In this document: positions 1 to 7,534 of the stretch, in pieces | Position numbering within the stretch: the first letter of the stretch is position 1 | Layout: every line of letters begins with the position of its first letter | Origin: Mycobacterium sp. SMC-2 | GTDB taxonomy: Bacteria > Actinomycetota > Actinomycetes > Mycobacteriales > Mycobacteriaceae | DNA: 64,000 nucleotides | Direction: 5' to 3' | Assembly (NCBI RefSeq): GCF_025263485.1 | Contig: NZ_CP079863.1 | Location: 5,208,001 to 5,272,000, forward strand | Translations under genes and position numbers: made by a program | Notes under the pieces: model-generated | The model's input: only the letters and a program-made list of their open reading frames with translations | Told to the model about the DNA's origin: nothing | Databases searched by the model: none

Positions 1-102
1 ACGGTGGGCGAGCGCAGCGCCGCCGCCCGCATCGTCGAACGAACGCCGTGGGGCACGCACTCTGTCGCCGGGGTGGGCGCACCGCCGTACCCGTCGAGCT
101 GA
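1..102 (+). CDS. C-terminal end of an upstream gene (partial)
   Basis: The frame beginning at base 1 is open to a TGA at 100-102 and would give 33 residues ending in GAPPYPSS. It runs off the left edge, so neither the start nor the family can be seen. Codon composition is compatible with mycobacterial coding sequence. I do not recognise it, and it could be a chance open stretch. Confidence 0.25.
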   Translation, partial: TVGERSAAARIVERTPWGTHSVAGVGAPPYPSS

Positions 103-402
103 CCGCCGCTTGGACAGGTGGTTTTCGGGCCGCCATTCCGGCGTTTGGGGGAACCCGGAACGTGGTAGCCCCGGGGGATGCGCGTGCTGCGCAGCGCACA
201 CGAACAATATGTTCGGCGCGGTAGAGGCGGGGGGCCTCGAACGGGTGGGGACGGGCACGCTCCTTACTCACGCCGCGCCGCGCAACACGACGCCCGTGGG
301 CTGCGCTTTCCGGTGGCGTCCAGCTTCTCGACCCGAATTAGACTTTTGCCGCTGAGGGCGGATACTCAAGCAGTTGGCCCGGCAGTGATTCGAGGAGCGG
401 TG
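103..402. other. non-coding stretch upstream of the STAS gene
   Basis: I see no convincing gene here. The one structured element is an inverted repeat at 201-215, with arms CGAACA and TGTTCG around a 3-base centre. It resembles an SOS box but has the wrong spacing for one. The 3' end of the stretch carries the AGGAG at 393-397 that precedes the small frame at 403. Confidence 0.4.
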
Positions 403-528
403 ATGGAACCGGACGACAGGCACGCGCTGGGAAGCCGGATTGCGGCATCCCATCCGTCGTCGATCCAGCAGGGCATCCGGGTGCCTCGACACCTTGGGCC
501 GCCGCAGGGAAAGGGGTCGCTGTGGTGA
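403..528 (+). CDS. candidate small leader ORF overlapping the STAS gene start
   Basis: A 41-codon frame starts with ATG at 403, five bases after a good ribosome binding site (AGGAG, 393-397). It stops at 526-528, overlapping the GTG start of the next gene (522) by seven bases. The peptide begins MEPDDRHALGSRIAAS and matches no family I know. The placement would suit translational coupling or a leader peptide for the downstream anti-sigma-type gene. It may equally be a chance frame in GC-rich DNA; the support is the ribosome binding site and the overlap only. Confidence 0.3.
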   Translation: MEPDDRHALGSRIAASHPSSIQQGIRVPRHLGPPQGKGSLW

Positions 529-1289
529 GCTCGGTAGCTGAGTCCCCCAGCTCGCTGGCCGTCGCGACGCGGACGGATCAATCGGTGACCATCCTGACCG
601 TCGACGGTGTGCTCGACACCACCAACTCCGCGACGCTCCGCGACCACATCCTGCAGGCCACGCTCGACAAGCCCGCCGCCGTCATCGTCAATATCTCCGC
701 GCTCAAGGTCCTCGCCGAATTGGCATGGTCGACGTTCATCGGCGCGCACTGGCAAGTTCGCAGCAATCCCAACGTTCCGGTCGTGTTGGTCTGCGCGCAC
801 CGCGGGACACGCGAGGCGATCGCCCGCAGCGGCGTCGCCTATTTCATGCCGGTGTACTCGACCGAGAAGGCGGCGATGAAGGCGCTCGGTCAGCAGAGCC
901 GGCGCGCCGTGCGTCGCGCCGATGCGGAGCTGCCCGCCGACCTGACCAGCCTGCGCGAGTCGCGTCGCCTGGTCCGCGAGTGGCTCACGGCTTGGTCGCA
1001 ATCCGCGTTGATCCCGGTCGCCTTGGTGGTGGTCAACGTGTTCGTCGAGAACGTGCTGGAACACACCGCGAGTGTTCCCGTGATACGGATCGAGAGCCAC
1101 GGCGCGGCGGCGACCATCGCAGTGTCCGACGGCAGCCGCGCGCCGGCCGTGCGGCTGCCGTCGCCCGCGACCGGCATCGACGTCTCCGGCCTGGCGATCG
1201 TCGATGCGTTGTCACGCGCATGGGGCAGCACCCCCACCGCGACCGGCAAGACGGTGTGGGCGGTCATCGGCCCCGAAAACCAGCTCTGA
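522..1289 (+). CDS. STAS domain / ATPase-like anti-sigma regulatory protein
   Basis: A 255-residue protein in two parts. Residues about 18-112 look like a STAS (anti-sigma factor antagonist) fold, with Ser70 in the AWSTF segment near the usual phosphorylation site. Residues about 145-255 look like an RsbW-type GHKL ATPase, with an N-box-like VNVFVENVLEHT at 171-182 and VSDGSRAP at 201-208. Such modules switch alternative sigma factors by phosphorylation and partner binding in the cytosol; having both in one chain suggests self-contained regulation. Length and position match M. tuberculosis Rv0941c. It starts at GTG 522 after a purine-rich AGGGAAAGGGG; GTG 525 is an alternative. The domain calls rest on motif reading, and kinase activity is not shown. 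Confidence 0.7.
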   Translation: MVSSVAESPSSLAVATRTDQSVTILTVDGVLDTTNSATLRDHILQATLDKPAAVIVNISALKVLAELAWSTFIGAHWQVRSNPNVPVVLVCAHRGTREAIARSGVAYFMPVYSTEKAAMKALGQQSRRAVRRADAELPADLTSLRESRRLVREWLTAWSQSALIPVALVVVNVFVENVLEHTASVPVIRIESHGAAATIAVSDGSRAPAVRLPSPATGIDVSGLAIVDALSRAWGSTPTATGKTVWAVIGPENQL

Positions 1290-1326
1290 CGCCTTGTTGT
1301 GCTGGGAACCCGGGCGCGGGTAGAAC

Positions 1327-1340
1327 TAGAACACGTTCTA
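1327..1340. promoter_or_regulatory. KstR-type operator
   Basis: TAGAACACGTTCTA fits the published KstR consensus TnnAACnnGTTnnA at every fixed position and is an almost perfect palindrome. It lies 38 bases upstream of the GTG start of the luciferase-like oxidoreductase. KstR is the TetR-family repressor of cholesterol catabolism in mycobacteria. An extra TAGAAC half-site precedes it at 1321-1326. Confidence 0.7.
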
Positions 1341-1378
1341 ATCTCGTGTGACGACCCGTTTCCAGGAAGGCAGATGAC

Positions 1379-2245
1379 GTGCGGTTCACCTACGCGGAGG
1401 CGATGACCGACCACAGGTACTACATCCCGCTGGCCAAGGCGGCCGAGGCCGCCGGGTACCACGCGATGACGATCGCCGACAGCATCGCCTACCCCTACGA
1501 GTCCGACTCGAAGTACCCTTACACGCCCGACGGCAATCGCGAATTCCTGGACGGCAAGGAGTTCATCGAAACCTTCGTGCTGACTGCGGCATTGGGTGCG
1601 GTGACGACGAAGCTGCACTTCAACTTCTTCGTCCTCAAGCTGCCCATCCGCCCGCCGGCACTGGTGGCCAAGCAGATCGGCTCGTTGGCCGCGCTGACCA
1701 ATAACCGGGTGGGCTTCGGCGTGGGCACCAGCCCATGGCCGGAGGACTACGAACTCCTCGGCGTCCCATTCGCCAAGCGCGGCAAGCGCATGGACGAATG
1801 CATCGAGATCATCCAGGGGCTGACCAGCGGCGACTACTTCGAATTCCACGGCGAGTTCTACGACATCCCGAAGACCAAGATGACCCCGGCGCCCACCGAG
1901 CCGATCCCGATCCTGATCGGCGGGCACGCCGACGCGGCGCTGCGCCGCGCTGCCCGCCTGGACGGCTGGATGCACGGGGGCGGCGACCCGGAGGAACTCG
2001 ACGGGCTCATCGCCAAGCTCAAGCGGTATCGCGAGGAAGCCGGCAAGACCGGCCGGTTCCAGATTCACGTCATCTCAGCCGACGCGTACACCGTGGACGG
2101 CATCAAACGCCTCGAGGACAAGGGCGTCACCGACGCCATCGTCGGCTTCCGCATTCCCTACATCAAGGGCAAGGACACCGAGCCGCTGGAGAACAAGATC
2201 CGCAACCTGGAGATGTTCGCGGAGAACGTGATCGCGAAGGTCTAG
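1379..2245 (+). CDS. LLM-class F420-dependent oxidoreductase
   Basis: A 288-residue luciferase-like monooxygenase-family protein (F420-dependent branch), the counterpart of Rv0940c. Family features visible are a TIM-barrel pattern with GFGVGTSPWPEDYELLGVPF in the middle, then KRGKRMDECIEIIQGL and PIPILIGGHADAALRRAARL. These proteins normally reduce or oxidise a small substrate in the cytosol with F420; the substrate here is unknown. The start is GTG 1379, nine bases after AGGAAGG at 1364-1370. The KstR-type site upstream suggests derepression during growth on cholesterol or related lipids. It converges on the crotonase at 2276-3082 across a 30-base gap. Confidence 0.85.
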   Translation: MRFTYAEAMTDHRYYIPLAKAAEAAGYHAMTIADSIAYPYESDSKYPYTPDGNREFLDGKEFIETFVLTAALGAVTTKLHFNFFVLKLPIRPPALVAKQIGSLAALTNNRVGFGVGTSPWPEDYELLGVPFAKRGKRMDECIEIIQGLTSGDYFEFHGEFYDIPKTKMTPAPTEPIPILIGGHADAALRRAARLDGWMHGGGDPEELDGLIAKLKRYREEAGKTGRFQIHVISADAYTVDGIKRLEDKGVTDAIVGFRIPYIKGKDTEPLENKIRNLEMFAENVIAKV

Positions 2246-2275
2246 CGGCGGTCCGATATCGGGCCTGGCGTTGCC

Positions 2276-3082
2276 TCAAAGCGGATCCCACTTCGGAGCC
2301 CGCTTCTCCATGTGCGCGGTGGCCGCCTCGGCCGGGTTGTTGGTGAAACCGCTGAGGATCTGCGTGCGGTTCTCGATCTCGATGGCATGGCGCAAGCTGG
2401 GCGCGTCGAGCGCCGCGTTGAGGCCGATCTTGGTCTGCCACACGCCGTAGGCGTTGTTCTCGACGATCGAACGGGCCACCTTCAGCGCGGCCGGCATCAG
2501 GTCGTCGGCCGGCACCACCTCGTGTACCAGCTTGATGCGGTAGGCCTCGGCCGCGTCGATGATGCGGCCGGACAGCATGAGTTCGCGCGCCACTCCCGCA
2601 CCGACGATTTTCGGCAGCAAATAGCTGGTGCCCATGTCCATGGACGAGAAGCCCGCCTTGATGAACACGGACCCGAACCGGGCCTGCTCGGAGGCGACCC
2701 GGACATCCGACACCAGCGCGAACGCCAGCCCTCCCCCGACGGCCACGCCGTTGACCGCGGCGATCATCGGAATGGGCAGCTCGTAGATCCGGGTGAACAG
2801 GTCGGCCAGGCGAACCTGGGAGTCATAGCTGACCTTGAAGCGCGGGGTCGTCGGTTTGGGCTTGGTCCACGGCTGCCCGGTGCCGCTCAAGTCGGCCCCG
2901 GCGCAGAATCCGCGGCCCGCCCCGGTCAGGATCGCGGCCCTGAACTCGCCGCCGCTGAGCACGTCCAGGGCATGTTCCACGCCGTCGATCAGCGATCCGT
3001 CGATGGCGTTGAGGCGCTCGGGCCGGTTCAGCGTGATGCGGGCGATGTCGTCTTCGAGGGTGTCCAATTCGACTGCGGGCAT
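2276..3082 (-). CDS. enoyl-CoA hydratase/isomerase family protein
   Basis: A 268-residue crotonase-fold protein. The N-terminal NRPERLNAIDGSL, the oxyanion-hole segment [12 protein letters not shown] and GVAVGGGLAFALVSDVR are typical. The position where hydratases carry the first catalytic glutamate reads FIKAGFSSMDMG, with no glutamate, so isomerase or another crotonase chemistry is possible. It acts on acyl-CoA thioesters in the cytosol. Its start at 3082 points toward the IS110 element. I do not place this gene in the corresponding M. tuberculosis interval. Confidence 0.85.
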   Translation of the reverse strand: MPAVELDTLEDDIARITLNRPERLNAIDGSLIDGVEHALDVLSGGEFRAAILTGAGRGFCAGADLSGTGQPWTKPKPTTPRFKVSYDSQVRLADLFTRIYELPIPMIAAVNGVAVGGGLAFALVSDVRVASEQARFGSVFIKAGFSSMDMGTSYLLPKIVGAGVARELMLSGRIIDAAEAYRIKLVHEVVPADDLMPAALKVARSIVENNAYGVWQTKIGLNAALDAPSLRHAIEIENRTQILSGFTNNPAEAATAHMEKRAPKWDPL

Positions 3083-3144
3083 AGCAGGAACCGTAGGCGA
3101 CGCCGATGTTCACCGACGGGGCATACCGTTGTTTTGCCCCCCGT

Positions 3145-4504
3145 CGAAGGAGATTCTCAATGACGTTGTCAAGCCGCCGCAGTAGTGGTTGCGGGTTGGT
3201 AGACGGCGTGGTCGCGCAGCATGGCCCACAGGACGTTGAGTCGGCGACGGGCCAGGGCCAAGACGGCTTGGGTGTGGCGTTTCCCTTCGGCGCGTTTGCG
3301 GTCGTAGTAGGTGCGCGAGGCGGGATCGGTGCGGATGCTGACCAGAGCGGACAGGTAGCAGGCGCGCAGCAGGCGCCGGTCGTAGCGGCGGGGGCGTTTG
3401 AGGTTGCCGCTGATGCGGCCCGAATCTCGCGGTACTGGGGCCAGACCCGAGACGCCGGCGAGGCGGTCGACGGAGGGGAAGGCGCTCATGTCGCCGCCGG
3501 TGGCGGCGAGGAACTCGGCGCCGAGGATGACGCCGAAGCCGGGCATGCTCAGGATGATTTCGGCGTGGCGGTGGCGGCGAAATCGGTCCTCGATCATCGC
3601 GTCGGTGTCGCCGATTTCGGTGTCGAGGGCCATCACCTCCTTAGCCAAGCGGGCGACCACGCCCGCGGCAAGCTGTTGTCCGGGCACGATGGTGTGTTGG
3701 GCGTTGGCTGCCTCGATGGCGGCGGTTGCGACCGCATCGGCGTTGCGGGCCTTGCGTTTATGCAAAAAGGCTGCCACCCGGGCGGCACCGGCCCGGCGCA
3801 GCCCGTCGGGGGTTTGATAGCCGGTGAGCAGGATCAGCGCGGCCTTGCTTTTGCTGTAGTCAAAGCCACGTTCCAGGGCCGGGAAGTATTCCAGCAGCTG
3901 GGCGCGCAGCCGATTGATCGCGCGGGTGCGATCGGCCACCAGATCGGCGCGCCGACTGGTCAGGATGCGCAGTTCGACGGCGATGTCGTCGCCGGGGCGC
4001 AACGGTTGCAGGTCGCGGCGCATCCGGGCCTGATCGGCAATCACCGCAGCGTCTTTGGCGTCGGTCTTGCCGTCGCCGCGGTAGCCACCCGAGGCGTGGT
4101 GAACAGTGCGGCCGGGAATGTAGAGCAGCCGCTGCTGGGCAGCGATCAGCAGCGTGATCAGCAATGCAGCGCCGCCGGCGTTGAGGTCAATCGCCCAAGT
4201 GACTTCTCCGCCATCAGCCAGCGCCGCGACCATGTCGATCAACTCCAGCAGCGCGGCCTCGTCATTAGCGACGCGCCGCGACAGCAACGACTTGCCCTCA
4301 GCGTCGATGACCACGCCGTAATGGTCCGCTTTCCCGGCGTCCACACCAGCCCACACAGGTTGTGCCACAACCACCTCCGTTCCCGTCTCGGTTTCTATCA
4401 ACCCAGCAGACGACCACGCCGGCGTGTCCTTACACAGCGATCACATCGCATCTCTCAATTAGCGGTCGAGTCGTCGCGGGACCCCGGGCGGCCAATCTCC
4501 TTCG
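3145..4504 (-). mobile_element. IS110-family insertion element (ends approximate)
   Basis: The element carries the transposase at 3169-4401 and interrupts an otherwise conserved gene order. The coordinates given are those of an 11-base inverted repeat, CGAAGGAGATT (3145-3155) and its complement (4494-4504), which flanks the transposase. IS110-family elements make no clear target duplications, so the true ends cannot be fixed from one copy and could lie anywhere in 3083-3168 and 4402-4609. The inverted repeat contains ribosome-binding-site-like bases and may be coincidental. Confidence 0.55.
3169..4401 (-). CDS. IS110-family transposase (RuvC-like DEDD)
   Basis: A 410-residue intact transposase. 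The N-terminal RuvC-like DEDD domain begins VWAGVDAGKADHYG and continues to DGKTDAKDAAVIAD at about 110-125. The middle is coiled and Arg-rich (TSRRADLVADRTRAINRL). The C-terminal domain has MPGFGVILGAEFLA and LAGVSGLAPVPRDSG, where the conserved serine of the family lies. IS110 enzymes recombine DNA guided by a structured bridge RNA transcribed from a non-coding end of the element. The frame begins at TTG 4401; a GTG about nine codons in is an alternative. It looks functional: full length, no frameshift. Confidence 0.92.
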   Translation of the reverse strand: MIETETGTEVVVAQPVWAGVDAGKADHYGVVIDAEGKSLLSRRVANDEAALLELIDMVAALADGGEVTWAIDLNAGGAALLITLLIAAQQRLLYIPGRTVHHASGGYRGDGKTDAKDAAVIADQARMRRDLQPLRPGDDIAVELRILTSRRADLVADRTRAINRLRAQLLEYFPALERGFDYSKSKAALILLTGYQTPDGLRRAGAARVAAFLHKRKARNADAVATAAIEAANAQHTIVPGQQLAAGVVARLAKEVMALDTEIGDTDAMIEDRFRRHRHAEIILSMPGFGVILGAEFLAATGGDMSAFPSVDRLAGVSGLAPVPRDSGRISGNLKRPRRYDRRLLRACYLSALVSIRTDPASRTYYDRKRAEGKRHTQAVLALARRRLNVLWAMLRDHAVYQPATTTAAA

Positions 4505-4609
4505 GCCATCGAAGACAGCAAAACCATGAAAGCCATACCCGACGTCCCTGGGCAGTTGAAAGCCTACGGCCGAGCGCAACAACCACCCTCCAAGAAAGGT
4601 AAGGAAACC
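4402..4609 (-). other. non-coding region upstream of the IS110 transposase; possible bridge-RNA end
   Basis: These 208 bases contain no convincing gene. They hold the 5' flank of the transposase (minus strand) and, at the right end, the ribosome binding site of the methyltransferase (AAGGTAAGGAAACC before ATG 4610). In typical IS110-subgroup elements the bridge RNA comes from the long end upstream of the transposase, and this flank is long enough for that. The downstream flank, at most 86 bases, is probably too short. No loops were assigned, because target and donor sequences are unknown. Confidence 0.3.
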
Positions 4610-5527
4610 ATGGCACGAACCGAAGGCGACAGCTGGGACCTTGCCAACAGCGTGGGGGCAACCGCCACCATGGTTGCCGCCGCCCGGGCCGCCGCGAGCA
4701 AGCGTCCGCAGCCGGTCGTCACGGACGACTTCGCCGAGCCGCTGGTGCGTGCCGTGGGATTGGACGTGTTCACCAGGCTGGCCAGCGGCGAACTGGATGC
4801 GGCCGACCTCGAGCGGGATGTCGGGTTTCCGCGGATGGTCGACACGTTCGCGGCTCGCTCCCGGTATTTCGACGACTACTTCGCCACGGCCGGCCAAGTC
4901 GGGCTGCGCCAGGTGGTGATCGTCGCATCGGGGCTGGATTCCCGCGCCTACCGGCTGCGCTGGCCGATCGGGACGACGGTGTACGAGATCGATCAGCCCG
5001 AGGTGATCGCGTTCAAGATGGCGACGATGTCCGAGATCGGGGCGGCCCCCACCGCCCAGCTCCGCACCGTGGGAATCGATCTGCGCGAGGATTGGCCGGC
5101 GGCGCTACAGGAGGCGGGCTTCGATCCGGCCCATCCCACGGCCTGGCTCGCCGAGGGCGTGCTCATCGGATGGCTCCCGCCGGAGGCCGAGGTTCGGCTG
5201 CTGGACTCCATCATCCCGCTGTCCGCCGAGGGCAGCCGGTTCGCCGCCGATTACGGAACGGTGGCCGGGGATTCGCAAGGCGCCCGGGAACAAGCCCGGC
5301 ACATGACCGAGGGGTGGCGGCGACGGGGACTCGAGATGGATCTCACCGCCCTGGCGTATCCGGGCGAGCGCACCGACGTCGCCGCACTTCTGCGGGCCAA
5401 CGGGTGGGAAACCACCGAATCCCGGCTCACCGATCTGTTCTCCGAAGCCGGGCTCCCGGAGCTCGGGCAGGCCGCGCAACAGGTTCCGGCCACCACGATC
5501 CGCTTTGTGCGGGCCGTGCGGGTTTAG
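4610..5527 (+). CDS. class I SAM-dependent methyltransferase (TIGR00027-type)
   Basis: A 305-residue member of the large mycobacterial methyltransferase family related to leucine carboxyl methyltransferases. It has the family N-terminus [20 protein letters not shown], then the SAM-binding region with [15 protein letters not shown] and [12 protein letters not shown], then [16 protein letters not shown]. The natural substrate of these paralogues is mostly unknown. I chose ATG 4610 because it matches the usual family N-terminus and follows AAGGTAAGGAAACC; an in-frame ATG at 4526 would add 28 residues of atypical sequence that may belong to the IS end. Confidence 0.9.
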   Translation: MARTEGDSWDLANSVGATATMVAAARAAASKRPQPVVTDDFAEPLVRAVGLDVFTRLASGELDAADLERDVGFPRMVDTFAARSRYFDDYFATAGQVGLRQVVIVASGLDSRAYRLRWPIGTTVYEIDQPEVIAFKMATMSEIGAAPTAQLRTVGIDLREDWPAALQEAGFDPAHPTAWLAEGVLIGWLPPEAEVRLLDSIIPLSAEGSRFAADYGTVAGDSQGAREQARHMTEGWRRRGLEMDLTALAYPGERTDVAALLRANGWETTESRLTDLFSEAGLPELGQAAQQVPATTIRFVRAVRV

Positions 5528-5537
5528 CCCGACTCGT

Positions 5538-5597
5538 CGACCGTGGGCCCTATGGACGAATTCAAGAGGCATTAACCGTGCTTAGGGCCCACAGTCG
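5538..5597. terminator. inverted repeat at a convergent junction
   Basis: Arms at 5538-5552 and 5583-5597 are complementary over 15 bases with one mismatch (core GTGGGCCCTA / TAGGGCCCAC) around a 30-base loop. The repeat lies between the ends of the methyltransferase and the fusion gene, and the right arm covers the fusion gene's stop codon. It could stop transcription from both sides; it has no U-tract. Confidence 0.45.
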
Positions 5598-7534
5598 GCG
5601 CCCCGCCTGGCCAGCCACTCGGCCTGCATCACCAGTAGGGCCATGACCTCCAGCTGCGGGGTCTCGGGGTCCAGTTCGCGGTAACGCTGATAGACGTTGA
5701 CGACGACGCGCTCCGCATCCAGCAAGGTCGCATACTCGCCGAGGTCGATCGTGTCGGCCGCCTCCGACCACGACAGCCCCCGGCGGTAAGCCGCCTCGGC
5801 CTGCTCGGAAACATGCGCGAGATACCCACGGACAGCACGGATTCCGTCCGGATCGCTGACGGGGCCATGGCCGGGCACCACCGTCGGCGCGTCGAGCGCG
5901 AGCATCGCGTCGCACGCGGCGATCCAGTTGGCGATCGGGCCGGCCCACACGATCGGGGTGCAGCCGATGAACAGCAGATCGCCGCCGAACAGCACTCCCG
6001 CGTCCGGCACGTGCACCACCGAGTCCGCGGCGGTGTGCGCGGGACCCAGGTTCATCAGGTCGACGCGGCGCCCTCCCACCTCGATGGTCAGCTCGCGGTC
6101 GAACGTCTGATCGGCGTTGCGCACCGTGATGCCGCTGAAGTCGAAGTGCCCGAAGCGGTCTCGCGTGTAGGGGGTGGCCACCGGGCCGAGGTTCGCGGTC
6201 TGCACCATCGCCAGCATCTCTGGTGCCATCCCGTGCGCGATCTCGTCGGCGGTGCCCCGCGCGGCGATGATCCGCACCGAGGCCCCGAGCAGTTGGTTGC
6301 CGTGCGTGTGGTCGCCGTTGGAGTGGGTGATCAGCGCGTCGGTGATGGGCGCCGACGAGGTGATATCCCGCATCGCGGTGAGCATTTCGCGGGTCAGCGC
6401 CAGGTCGAACAGGGTGTCGACGAGCAGGGACGCCCCGTCGCCGGCGACCAGCCCGGCGTTGCTCCACCCGTAGCCCCCGTCCGGCAGCGTCCACGCCCAC
6501 ACCCGGTCGGCAACCTCATGCAGGCCACGGGTGTAGGGCACCTTGGCGGGCGCACGGTTCACCCGCCGCGCGGCGGGCGAGGCGTCCGGATTGGGTCGGG
6601 GCGCCAACGGGTGCGGCGCGCCGCTGGCACGCACGGTCTGCCGGGTCTCGCCGAGGCCCTGGACCTGGAGCGTGACGACGTCGCCGTCGTGCAGCCAGCC
6701 GGGAAACGAGTCCAGCGCCGTCGGGTTCAGGTGCTCGACCAGCGTGCAGGTCGGCACGGTACCGGAGCCGATGACGTCGCCGGGGGCCAGCGTCACGCCG
6801 CGCGAGGCGTAGGAGATGACTTCGCCGAAGGTCCAATCCATTTGGGCGATTGACCCCGACCCGATCACGGCGTCGTTGACCAGAGCGGTCACCCGCAGGT
6901 CCAGCCTGCCGTCCCGGCGGTAGGGCTCGAGCTCGTCGGGCGTCACCAGGTACGGGCCCAGCGTGACCCCGCTGTCTTTGCCCTTGCCCTGCCCGATGCC
7001 CAGTTGGCTTTCCATCTGCTGCAGGTCGCGAGCGGACCAGTCGTTGAAGATGGTGTAGCCGATGATGGCCCGTTCGGCTTCGGCAACCGTCAGGTCGCGG
7101 CCACCGGTTCCGATGATCGCGGCGATCTCCAATTCGAAGTCCTGCCAAGCGCTTCCGGGTGCGGTGGGGACCTCGTCGTACGGGCCGAAAACCGTTGCGG
7201 GGCAGGCGAAGTAAAACGCCGGTATGCGATACCACGTGTCCGCGAGCGTGCGGCCGGCGCCGAGCGCGGCCTGGCAGTTGCGCAGGTGATCCAAAAAGCA
7301 CAGCGAGTCGCGGATGGACGGCGGGCGCGGGATCGGCGCCAACAGCCGCACCGCGGCCAAGGGCACCGTGGCCGCCGGGGTGCGCAGCACCTCTTCGCCG
7401 GCGGCGCGCAAACCGTCGGCGCCACGACCGATCAGCTGAAGCAGCGTCGCGCCCGAGGGCATCGCATAGATGTCGTCACCGGAGAGCACCCCGGTGCGTT
7501 CACCATCTGCGTCAAGGTAGGTCACCCATTTCAT
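5582..7534 (-). CDS. fumarylacetoacetate hydrolase / metallo-beta-lactamase fusion protein
   Basis: A 650-residue two-domain protein like Rv0939 (about 644 residues). Residues about 60-300 are a fumarylacetoacetase-type domain: DFELEIAAIIGTGGRDL near 132-148 and FNDWSARDLQ near 163-172 hold the expected acidic metal ligands, and this family cleaves or isomerises beta-diketo acids in aromatic catabolism. Residues about 335-650 are a metallo-beta-lactamase fold, with HSNGDHTHGN at 404-413 as the zinc motif (first His replaced in spacing by Ser-Asn-Gly) and further ligands in NLGPAHTAADS and VVPGHGPVSD. The start ATG 7534 overlaps the end of ligD by four bases, so the two are translationally coupled. 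The substrate is unknown. Confidence 0.85.
   Translation of the reverse strand: MKWVTYLDADGERTGVLSGDDIYAMPSGATLLQLIGRGADGLRAAGEEVLRTPAATVPLAAVRLLAPIPRPPSIRDSLCFLDHLRNCQAALGAGRTLADTWYRIPAFYFACPATVFGPYDEVPTAPGSAWQDFELEIAAIIGTGGRDLTVAEAERAIIGYTIFNDWSARDLQQMESQLGIGQGKGKDSGVTLGPYLVTPDELEPYRRDGRLDLRVTALVNDAVIGSGSIAQMDWTFGEVISYASRGVTLAPGDVIGSGTVPTCTLVEHLNPTALDSFPGWLHDGDVVTLQVQGLGETRQTVRASGAPHPLAPRPNPDASPAARRVNRAPAKVPYTRGLHEVADRVWAWTLPDGGYGWSNAGLVAGDGASLLVDTLFDLALTREMLTAMRDITSSAPITDALITHSNGDHTHGNQLLGASVRIIAARGTADEIAHGMAPEMLAMVQTANLGPVATPYTRDRFGHFDFSGITVRNADQTFDRELTIEVGGRRVDLMNLGPAHTAADSVVHVPDAGVLFGGDLLFIGCTPIVWAGPIANWIAACDAMLALDAPTVVPGHGPVSDPDGIRAVRGYLAHVSEQAEAAYRRGLSWSEAADTIDLGEYATLLDAERVVVNVYQRYRELDPETPQLEVMALLVMQAEWLARRGADCGP

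Noticed and set aside
201..215. LexA/SOS-box-like inverted repeat GAAC-N5-GTTC
   Set aside because: The mycobacterial SOS box needs a four-base centre; this has five, and the next gene is not a repair gene.
3106..4602. Long open frame antisense to the IS110 transposase (about 500 codons)
   Set aside because: It covers the transposase on the other strand, has no family features and reflects codon bias in GC-rich DNA.
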